A model generated the notes under the pieces. It was not told where the DNA came from. It saw nothing but the letters and a program-made list of their open reading frames with translations, and did no database searches. Shown in pieces: positions 35,770 to 42,207 of a stretch of 64,000 nucleotides of DNA. The first letter of the stretch is position 1. Each line of letters opens with the position of its first letter. Made by a program: the position numbers and the translations under genes. Location: contig DASQFI010000055.1 of the NCBI GenBank assembly GCA_035633215.1, positions 57,018 through 121,017 on the forward strand, in the 5' to 3' direction. The DNA comes from DASQFI01 sp035633215. Its GTDB lineage: Bacteria > Acidobacteriota > Vicinamibacteria > Vicinamibacterales > SCN-69-37.

Positions 35770-35851
35770 CCAGAGGGGTCAGGTCTTGAATTGCAACATT
35801 TGTCGTGTGTCCCTTCAGAAAATGTTGCAATTCAAGACCTGACCCCTCTGG
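35770..35851. repeat. 82-bp perfect hairpin repeat (RAYT-type REP candidate)
   Basis: Perfect 32-bp arms at 35770-35801 and 35820-35851 around an 18-bp loop. The arm contains GGGGTCAGGTCTTGAATTGC, which I recall from palindromes linked to REP-associated Y1 transposases in several phyla; that link is from memory. No transposase gene is in the window. It lies between the start of the 34479 gene and palindrome copy C. Confidence 0.8.
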
Positions 35852-35873
35852 TCCGACTGGGTGAAAACCACGC

Positions 35874-35912
35874 GAGCCGTTTTCGCCCGATACACGGAAA
35901 CGAAAACGGCTC
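35874..35912. repeat. Hairpin with 12-bp arms
   Basis: GAGCCGTTTTCG at 35874-35885 is repeated inverted at 35901-35912, with a weaker outer pairing CACGC/GCGTG. The arm resembles the ends of the repeats at 20709 and 26892. Confidence 0.6.
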
Positions 35913-35983
35913 CAAGCCGCGTGAGTTTGATCATGCCGGCGGCGCGGTGAGTTCGATGCGTCGCAGATATGTGACTCTGAGTA

Positions 35984-36000
35984 ACTTTACAATGCAAAGC
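35984..36000. promoter_or_regulatory. 17-bp palindromic motif, copy C
   Basis: ACTTTACAATGCAAAGC has the same geometry as the other copies but is not next to a start codon. The nearest gene reading away from it is the LACTB-like gene starting at 35726, with two hairpin repeats in between. Confidence 0.5.
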
Positions 36001-36078
36001 CAGTGCCGTCAATGCGTTTCGCAGGTAGCGATCCTGGCCTGACCGCCAGCCGAGCAGCACCACCTCGACGTCGCCCGG

Positions 36079-36345
36079 CTAGCGTCGAGAGGCCGCGCGG
36101 AGAAGCTGCTCTTTCCTCTTTCTCGACCACTGCTTCAACTCGTACTCGCGTTTGACGGCGTCTGAGCGCGAGCGACACGCTTCGGAGTAGACGAGCGTCA
36201 CGGGCCTGCGCCCGGCCGTATATCGCGCGCCCTTGCCGTTGTTGTGCACGCGGAGGCGCGCTTCGGGATCGCGTGCGTAGCCCGTGTAGAGCGACCCGTC
36301 CGCGCACCGGACGATGTAGACGAAGTCACGGCGGACGGGATTCAC
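36079..36345 (-). CDS. GIY-YIG endonuclease-domain protein
   Basis: A small single-domain GIY-YIG protein of about 88 residues (YhbQ/UPF0213-like): FVYIVRCADGSLYTGYARD supplies the YI and YTG halves, followed by RLRVHNNGKGARYTAGRRPV, the conserved Arg/Glu helix (SDAVKREYELKQW) and a basic tail. The family belongs to DNA-cutting nucleases but its cellular role is unclear. The frame is open further upstream into a kinase propeller remnant, so the native start may be lost; GTG 36345 is a possible restart. It may be a hybrid translated from a fused frame. Confidence 0.75.
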   Translation of the reverse strand: MNPVRRDFVYIVRCADGSLYTGYARDPEARLRVHNNGKGARYTAGRRPVTLVYSEACRSRSDAVKREYELKQWSRKRKEQLLRAASRR

Positions 36346-36560
36346 TTCTCCCGGCCCAGGCATGACGTCCACTGCCATGATGTTCTGATCGGGAGCGCTG
36401 AAGAAGAGTTCCTTGCCGTCGCTGCGCCAGGAGGCGGACCCGCTGCCGTTCACCGACACCTGCACCCGATCGGCCGTCGGCGGAAACCGCTGCACATAGA
36501 TGCGCCGATCACGGCGGTGACTTCGTAGACGCCGAGCCGGTCACCGGGACTCAGGGCCAC
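36346..36560 (-). pseudogene. Deletion scar of a Ser/Thr kinase (5-prime stub 4 joined to propeller end)
   Basis: From GTG 36560 the frame reads VALSPGDRLGVYEVTAVIG, a kinase beginning. At about 36510 it joins, in another frame, the last propeller part of such a kinase (YVQRFPPTADRVQVSVNGSG, SWRSDGKELFFSAPDQNIM). The roughly 800 codons between are gone. The propeller frame runs straight into the GIY-YIG gene. Confidence 0.75.
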
Positions 36561-36629
36561 CGGACGCGGATTATACGCGCCCCTCAGTCACCCACCTCTG
36601 AATTGGCGCTATGCTGCGAGCACACTCGC

Positions 36630-37007
36630 ATGCCGCGCGTCACGTCCTTCGCGCCTCAGTTTCTCGTCGATGACCTGGAGCGCTCGATTCGGTACTACGA
36701 GAAGCTCGGCTTCACATTCGGTGAGGCGTGGGATGGCTTCTACGCCATCGGCTATCTGGACGGACTGGAATTACACCTGAAGGAAACGCCAAAGAACCAG
36801 GACGAGCGTCAATACCGGCGCGACAATGAGCACCTCGACGCCGCAGCCGGCGTGGATGGCATCGAAGCCTTCTTCGAGCAGTGCGTCGCCAACGGTGCAA
36901 CGATTCTGAGGCCGCTCACGCCTACCGCGTGGGGTACGAAGGACTTCTATGTGGAGGATCCCGACGGCTACATCATCTGCTTCGGCGGCCGTCCGACCGC
37001 AGGCTGA
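36630..37007 (+). CDS. VOC-family (glyoxalase/bleomycin-resistance-like) protein
   Basis: A 125-residue single-module VOC protein: FAPQFLVDDLERSIRYYEKLGF is the typical first beta-alpha unit, GLELHLKETP carries a His metal-ligand position, and KDFYVEDPDGYIICFGGRP is the typical end with Glu/Asp. VOC proteins bind metals and small molecules (glyoxalase, dioxygenase or antibiotic binding); which one cannot be told. The start at 36630 is preferred over an in-frame codon 27 bp upstream because homologs begin near this Met. Confidence 0.88.
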   Translation: MPRVTSFAPQFLVDDLERSIRYYEKLGFTFGEAWDGFYAIGYLDGLELHLKETPKNQDERQYRRDNEHLDAAAGVDGIEAFFEQCVANGATILRPLTPTAWGTKDFYVEDPDGYIICFGGRPTAG

Positions 37008-37061
37008 CAGCTCACTCCGATCGAAGCGCCTGCGAGTCCTGGCCAAGACTCGCGCGGCGCG

Positions 37062-37700
37062 TCAGGTGTTCCCGTCGCCAGGGCGACTCTCCACGTTCGC
37101 AGCTTGCGGCTCGCGTACTTCCGTCACGAGCCTCACCAGCAGAAGGTGATCGAGCAGACCGATCGGCACCATCGAGACGCCGAGCAGGAGGAAGATCATC
37201 GCCAGCGTCATGCCCGGCTCCAGGACGCCGGTGACCGGCGCGCTCGCGGTGAAACCGATCGCGACCGCCGCGGCCGCGCCAAGGTAGTGCGCGCGCCAGG
37301 GCCAGTCACGAATCGCCAGCCAGATCGACGCCAATGCGACGGTCGCGGCTGTCGGCGCACCCGCCGGAATCGCTTCGATCCTGGCGTTCAGGGTCCAGGC
37401 CACCCCGAAGTACGCGAAGTAGGTGAGCATGATCAGCCAGAGCTTCCGCGGTGGACTGGAGACCTGACGTCCGAACCTCGTGGCGTAGTAACGATTCAGC
37501 GACCACACGCCCGGGACGATCAGCACGAACGACACCAGTACTGGGATCATCGCGCCCGTATCAGACGGCTCCGGCGTGGTCATGAGATAACCGCCGACGA
37601 CGAGCGCCAACGCGGCGCCGGCAAGTGCGACACGCAGACCCTGCAGTTCGTGAAACCGCCGGCTCAACAAGCGGATACGCTCCAGGCGTTCCTGATTCAT
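37062..37700 (-). CDS. Multi-pass membrane protein, coupled to HTH regulator
   Basis: A 212-residue protein with about six hydrophobic helices (LRVALAGAALALVVGGYLM, LVSFVLIVPGVWSL, MTLAMIFLLLGVSMVPIGLL). The N-terminus (MNQERLERIRLLSRRFHELQG) is basic and cytoplasmic by the positive-inside rule. I do not know a function; similar proteins are often annotated only as membrane proteins beside winged-helix regulators. Its ATG overlaps the regulator stop (ATGA), so the pair is a small operon, probably controlled by that regulator. Confidence 0.75.
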   Translation of the reverse strand: MNQERLERIRLLSRRFHELQGLRVALAGAALALVVGGYLMTTPEPSDTGAMIPVLVSFVLIVPGVWSLNRYYATRFGRQVSSPPRKLWLIMLTYFAYFGVAWTLNARIEAIPAGAPTAATVALASIWLAIRDWPWRAHYLGAAAAVAIGFTASAPVTGVLEPGMTLAMIFLLLGVSMVPIGLLDHLLLVRLVTEVREPQAANVESRPGDGNT

Positions 37701-38035
37701 GGCTGATTCACCCGAAGCGGCTTCAACTGACGCAGGCCCTTGCGGACCTGGTCGAAGCGCTTCCAGTACGTCTTGAGCACGTCGCGGCCCTCCCCCGTCA
37801 AGGCGACGTAGGTGATGGGCTGCTTGCCGACGAAGGTCTTCTCGATCGCCACCAGGCCGCCCTGCTCGAGCTTCACCAGATGGCTCGACAGGTTGCCCTT
37901 GGTCAGTCCGGTGAGGTTGCGCAGGAAGACGAAATCGGCTTTCTCGCACGCCGAGAGCGCGGTGAGGATCGCCAGCCGCGCCGGCTCGTGGACCAGCCGG
38001 TCGAACGCGGCGAGGTGCTCGAAGGGTGTCGGCAT
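37697..38035 (-). CDS. Winged-helix transcriptional regulator (MarR/ArsR-like)
   Basis: A 112-residue winged-helix protein: FDRLVHEPARLAILTALSAC, then FVFLRNLTGLTKGNLSSHLVKLE as recognition helix and wing region ITYVALTGEGRDVLKTYW. This matches the HTH-27-type family often found before small membrane proteins. It is the first gene of a coupled pair. The region upstream to about 38141 holds no gene. Confidence 0.88.
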   Translation of the reverse strand: MPTPFEHLAAFDRLVHEPARLAILTALSACEKADFVFLRNLTGLTKGNLSSHLVKLEQGGLVAIEKTFVGKQPITYVALTGEGRDVLKTYWKRFDQVRKGLRQLKPLRVNQP

Positions 38036-38141
38036 GGCGGCGTAGTCGCAGACCGGTCTGCACTGCAGACCATAGCCGGTTTGCGCGGCGGATGCAAGGG
38101 GAGGAGGCGTGCGAGTTCCTGTTGCATCCGGCGAAAGCCGC

Positions 38142-38717
38142 CTATTGCGCCGCTACTCCCTTCGTGGCCTCCAGTTGAGGACGACGTGTATGGGCGACGC
38201 GTTCGTCGGCTGCGGCCGCGTGTTCATCACGAACGAGCATTTCGTAGACGACACACCCGAACGCCCAGATGTCGGTCCTGCCATCGACGGGCTCTCCACG
38301 TGCCTGCTCGGGACTCATGTACGCCGTCGTGCCCATCACCGTGCCGGCCTGGGTACGTCCGTCGAGTACCGTCGTATCGCTGTCGGATGCCTCGGCGACC
38401 GGACTGCTTACGATGGTCTTGGCGAGCCCGAAATCGAGGACCTTGACCGTACCGTCGGCCGAGATGCTGATGTTGGCCGGCTTGAGATCGCGGTGAACGA
38501 TCCCCTTGCCATGGGCGGCGTCGATCGCATCGGCGATCTGCGCCGCCAGGTTCACGGCGTCGGCCACCGGCACCGGGCCTCGGGCGATCCGGCTCGCGAG
38601 CGTTTCACCCTCGACGAGCTCCATCACGAGCGCCTGGCGCCATGACAGCACCGGCGATCCGTCACGCTCAAACACGGCCGTCATGCGGATCGACGCGATG
38701 CTAACACGGCCGATCAA
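38142..38717 (-). pseudogene. Internal fragment of a Ser/Thr kinase
   Basis: An open frame holds the middle of a Hanks kinase: ALVMELVEGETLASRIARG, GIVHRDLKPANISISADG, VLDFGLAKT, GTTAYMSPEQARGEPVDGRT and DIWAFGCVVYEML. The Gly loop and catalytic lysine are missing before it, and after YEML the sequence becomes unrelated, so about 130 codons of kinase remain. It cannot be active as it stands. Confidence 0.85.
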
Positions 38718-38828
38718 CGCGCGTGAGAGGAGGCTCGTCCACGCCGACGATCGTCACCTGGCGCCAGTTGGACGGTGGACCTGGCGGGTGCAACAACCGC
38801 GCACGAAGTCGCGGAGATTGCGCCGCCA

Positions 38829-39439
38829 TCAGCGTGTCTTGCCGCGGCCTCGCACGAGCCGGTGGACTGTGGCCACGGCAGACCAGACGCGGACGCCGCC
38901 CGGATCAGCCTCGGGATTCACCGGGACAAACAGCGTCTGTGCTTCGCGGCGCGCGAGCACGTTCTGCGCGACGAGCGCGCGCATCATCCAAATCGCGACC
39001 GACGCATCGAGACAATCAACGCCTGTCCATCCTGTGCAGCGAAGCCCGGACGGCCGGCGGCCGGTCTGACGTTCGATCTGCTCCCCCATCGCCTGGGCAG
39101 TCCGCGCCGCCGCGGCAGCGGCCTCCGCATCGGCCGGCTCGGTCGGTGTCACGAGTGGAGACACGCGGTCGAGCGACGCGAGCAGCTCCGCGATGGCGCG
39201 CTGCTGCGCGCGCGGCATGTGCTCGAGCCAGTAATGGCTCGTCTTGGCGCTGACCGTGACGATGTTCTTGATTTCCTTCTCGAGCCGGAACGACGGTGCG
39301 ACCGGAAGATCGAGCATTCCGCCGACAGCGCGCGCGGCGACGTTTTCGGTGACAATGGCGCGCAGGAGCCACGCGGCAGCAGCTTGAGCCTGGCCTCGAG
39401 CTCGGCCAGCGCCGTCTGGTCGTCGGGACTGAGGAACAC
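38829..39439 (-). pseudogene. Unrecognised gene with a probable frameshift
   Basis: GTG 39439 behind GAGAGGTG opens a frame (MFLSPDDQTALAELEARLKL) that loses protein-like character after about 25 codons. A second frame, one base different, takes over near 39385 and reads coherently to 38829 (WLLRAIVTENVAARAVGGML, KNIVTVSAKTSHYWLEHMP, RAIAELLASLDRV). The two parts together look like one protein of about 200 residues broken by a one-base change. No family recognised. It could be a sequencing error or a real pseudogene. Confidence 0.45.
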
Positions 39440-39464
39440 CTCTCTATCTCATCACGGCAGCCAC

Positions 39465-40055
39465 TTACGTCTTCGGCGCCGATTCGGCGCCCGGCGGTTC
39501 CCGAAACGGCTCCATGGCAATGCGCGCATAGCTCACATCGAGGATTTCGAGTTCTTCGGTCTTCTTCGGGGCGCGCAGGACGACGGTGTCGCCGGGCCCG
39601 GATTTCATGAGCGCGCGTGCCAGCGGCGACATCCAGCTGATGTAGTGGCGGTTGAGGTCCACTTCGTCGACACCGACGATGCTGACCACTCGCTTGGCGC
39701 CGGAGGCGTCTTTGCAAGTGACCGTCGCGCCGAAGAACACGCGCCTGGCCGCCGATCCCTGCCGGGGCGTTTCCGGATCGACCACTTCCGCGGCGTCGAT
39801 GCGTTTCGTCAGAAAGCGAATCCGCGAGTCGATCTGACGCAGCCGCCGTTTGCCGTAGAGATAGTCGGCGTTCTCGCTGCGATCGCCGTTACTCGCTGCC
39901 CACGCCACGACCAGCGTCATCGCGGGCCGCTCTCTCGACAGCAGGAACTTGTGCTCGTCTTTCAGGCGCTGCAACCCTGCGGGCGTGATGTAGTTCTTCA
40001 GCTTCGGCCCCGGCGCGTCGCGCACGGGTTCTCTCAGTGGTCTCTTCGTTCTCAT
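39465..40055 (-). CDS. greB: Transcription elongation factor GreB-like
   Basis: A 196-residue Gre factor. The N-terminal coiled coil starts NYITPAGLQRLKDEHKFLLS and includes the GreB-type segment SENADYLYGKRRLRQIDSRI. The C-terminal FKBP-like domain follows (FGATVTCKDASGAKRVVSIV, ISWMSPLARALMKSGPGDTV). GreA/GreB enter the RNA polymerase secondary channel and promote cleavage of backtracked transcripts. The start at 40055 is used because it opens with a basic leader; longer starts run into the divergent Rieske gene. A remnant of another Gre C-terminal domain lies at 41618-41761. Confidence 0.9.
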   Translation of the reverse strand: MRTKRPLREPVRDAPGPKLKNYITPAGLQRLKDEHKFLLSRERPAMTLVVAWAASNGDRSENADYLYGKRRLRQIDSRIRFLTKRIDAAEVVDPETPRQGSAARRVFFGATVTCKDASGAKRVVSIVGVDEVDLNRHYISWMSPLARALMKSGPGDTVVLRAPKKTEELEILDVSYARIAMEPFREPPGAESAPKT

Positions 40056-40105
40056 ATTGCGGCGAGCGCCGGTACAATATCTGAATCCCCCACAAGTGAG
40101 GGGCC

Positions 40106-41629
40106 ATGACCGATCCAAAAGGCTTCGACTTCAGGAGTGGCGTTCCGCTTCAACACATTCCCGACGGCGCCATCGTCGCCGGCCACGTGGGCGACGACGA
40201 GATCATCGTCGTGCGGCGGGGCGACGAATTCTTTGCCGTCGGCGCGCATTGCACGCACTACCACGGACCGCTGGCCGACGGGATGCTGGTCGGCGACACC
40301 GTACGGTGTCCGTGGCACCACGCGTGTTTCAGTCTTCGGACGGGCGAGCCGCTGCGCGCGCCCGCGCTCGATCCGATCGCCTGCTGGCGCGTCGAGCGAC
40401 GGGGCGATACGGTCATCGTCACGGAGAAACTCGGCGAACAGCCGACGCTCAAGGCCGCAGCACGCGCGACGCCGCGCTCGGTCGTCATCGTCGGCGGCGG
40501 CGCGGCAGGTCTCGCGGCGGCGGACATGCTGCGACGCCGGGCCTTCGACGGCGCCGTCACGATGCTCAGCGCAGACGATGAGCCGCCGGTCGATAGGCCG
40601 AACTTGTCCAAGGACTATCTGGCCGGGACGGCGAAGGAGGAGTGGATTCCGCTCCGGTCGCCCGAGTTCTACACGGACAACAAGATCGACCTGCAGCTCA
40701 ACGCGCGCGTGGAGGCGATCGACGTCAAGAGCAAGCAGGTACGGCTGCAGAGCGGCGCGACGCACGCGTTCGACACGCTGCTGCTCGCCACGGGGGCAGA
40801 ACCTGTGCGGCTGAATCTCGCCGGAACACCGGCGATTCCCGTGCACTATCTCCGGAGGTTTCCCGACAGCCGCGCGATTGTCGCGAGCGCGGATGCCTCA
40901 CCGTCCAGGCGCGCCCTCGTCATGGGCGCGAGCTTCATCGGGCTCGAGGTGGCCGCCTCGCTCCGCGCGCGCGGACTCGAGGTGCATGTCGTCGCACCCG
41001 AACAGGAGCCGCTCGTGAAGGTGATGGGCGCCGAGGTCGGTCGTTTTATCCGAAGCCTGCACGAATCCAAAGGTGTGGTGTTCCACCTTGGCGCGACGGT
41101 GGCACGGCTCGACGGACGCACCGCCACGCTCAGCGACGGCTCCACCCTCGAGGCCGATCTCGCCGTCGCCGGCGTCGGCGTCCGCCCGAACGTCTCGCTG
41201 GCCGAAGCGGCCGGGCTCGCGATCGATCGCGGCGTCGTGGTGGACGAGCATCTGCAGACGAGCGCGCCCGGCATCTTCGCCGCCGGGGACATCGCGCGCT
41301 GGCCCGACACGCACACCGGCCAGCGCATTCGCGTCGAGCACTGGGTCGTCGCCGAGCGCCAGGGCCAGACGGCCGCTCGGAACATCCTCGGTCTCGGCGA
41401 GCGGTTCGACGCCGTGCCCTTCTTCTGGAGCCAGCACTACGACATCAGCATCAACTACGTCGGTCACGCGGACGCGTGGGACTCGGCCACGGTGGACGGC
41501 GACCTCGCGGCGCACGACGCGACGGTGACCTACACGAAGAACGGACGCACGCTGGCGGTCGCGACCGTGTTCCGAGACACGGCCAGCCTGGAGGCGGAGG
41601 CGACGATGGAGGCGAGCGGACCGCGATGA
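40106..41629 (+). CDS. Rieske-ferredoxin/FAD-NAD(P) oxidoreductase fusion
   Basis: A 507-residue AIFM3-like protein. An N-terminal Rieske [2Fe-2S] domain (about residues 8-105) has both ligand pairs, C49-T-H51 and C68-P-W-H71. A pyridine-nucleotide-disulfide reductase fold follows: FAD motif VVIVGGGAAGLAAADML near 127, NAD motif ALVMGASFIGLEVAASLRA near 275, ATG box LLLATGAEP, and GIFAAGDIARWPD for FAD binding. It probably passes electrons from NAD(P)H through FAD to the Rieske cluster; the partner is unknown. No signal peptide. It is divergent from greB with 50 bp between starts. Confidence 0.92.
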   Translation: MTDPKGFDFRSGVPLQHIPDGAIVAGHVGDDEIIVVRRGDEFFAVGAHCTHYHGPLADGMLVGDTVRCPWHHACFSLRTGEPLRAPALDPIACWRVERRGDTVIVTEKLGEQPTLKAAARATPRSVVIVGGGAAGLAAADMLRRRAFDGAVTMLSADDEPPVDRPNLSKDYLAGTAKEEWIPLRSPEFYTDNKIDLQLNARVEAIDVKSKQVRLQSGATHAFDTLLLATGAEPVRLNLAGTPAIPVHYLRRFPDSRAIVASADASPSRRALVMGASFIGLEVAASLRARGLEVHVVAPEQEPLVKVMGAEVGRFIRSLHESKGVVFHLGATVARLDGRTATLSDGSTLEADLAVAGVGVRPNVSLAEAAGLAIDRGVVVDEHLQTSAPGIFAAGDIARWPDTHTGQRIRVEHWVVAERQGQTAARNILGLGERFDAVPFFWSQHYDISINYVGHADAWDSATVDGDLAAHDATVTYTKNGRTLAVATVFRDTASLEAEATMEASGPR

Positions 41630-41761
41630 TCTCGACGCGCTCGGGGCGTGGACCGTCACCGTGTTCCCGAGGGACGCGGTCAGGAGCGCTTTGGCCAGCG
41701 GCGACCGCCACGAGATGCGCGCGTCGCCGCTGTCGAGCTCGTCGACCCTGAAGAGACAGTA
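41618..41761 (-). pseudogene. Remnant of a Gre-factor C-terminal domain
   Basis: The minus strand reads FRVDELDSGDARISWRSPLA and continues KALLTASLGNTVTVHAPS, which matches the C-terminal GreA/GreB domain (VDE.....ISW.SPLA.AL....GD.V). It overlaps the end of the Rieske gene by 12 bp and has no N-terminal coiled coil. Together with greB at 39465 it suggests that two Gre genes once flanked the Rieske gene. Confidence 0.7.
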
Positions 41762-41779
41762 ACGAGATGGACGCGAGGG

Positions 41780-41818
41780 TGTAGACAACCGACACCCTTG
41801 GGGTGTAGGCTGCCTACA
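41780..41818. promoter_or_regulatory. Tandem PadR operator candidates
   Basis: TGTAGGCTGCCTACA (41804-41818) is a perfect dyad with 7-bp arms, 4 bp before the PadR ATG. TGTAGACAACCGACA (41780-41794) matches it at 11 of 15 positions, 24 bp upstream. The spacing of about two helical turns suggests cooperative binding by the PadR encoded next to it. Confidence 0.65.
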
Positions 41819-41822
41819 TCCT

Positions 41823-42173
41823 ATGGCCAGGCTCCGCGCCCAGAACCACATCGAACTGCTGCAAGGCACCCTCGACATGTTGATCCTGCAGACGCTCCAG
41901 TGGGGGCCGCAGCACGGTTACGGGATCAGCCAGACCATGCGCATCAACTCCGGCGAAGTGCTCGCCGTGGACACCGGCTCCCTGTATCCCGCGCTCCATC
42001 GCCTCGAGCGTCAAGGCTGGGTGAAAGCAGGTTGGAAGACGTCGGACAGCAACCAGCGTGTGCGCGAGTACCGGCTGACACCGAAGGGCAAGCGGCAGCT
42101 CTTGTCGGAACGCTCCCGATGGGAGCAGATCCAGGCGGCCATCGCCGGCATCCTTCAAAAGGGCGGAGCGTGA
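41823..42173 (+). CDS. PadR-family transcriptional regulator
   Basis: A 116-residue PadR repressor: IELLQGTLDMLILQTLQWGP, HGYGISQTMRINSG, DTGSLYPALHRLERQGWVKA, REYRLTPKGKRQLL. It is the first gene of an operon with the ADOP gene 34 bp downstream. The start ATG lies directly behind a palindrome, so bound repressor would block transcription start or translation. Confidence 0.93.
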   Translation: MARLRAQNHIELLQGTLDMLILQTLQWGPQHGYGISQTMRINSGEVLAVDTGSLYPALHRLERQGWVKAGWKTSDSNQRVREYRLTPKGKRQLLSERSRWEQIQAAIAGILQKGGA

Positions 42174-42207
42174 GCCGGCACCCGGACGTGCACACGGAGA
42201 ACTGACG

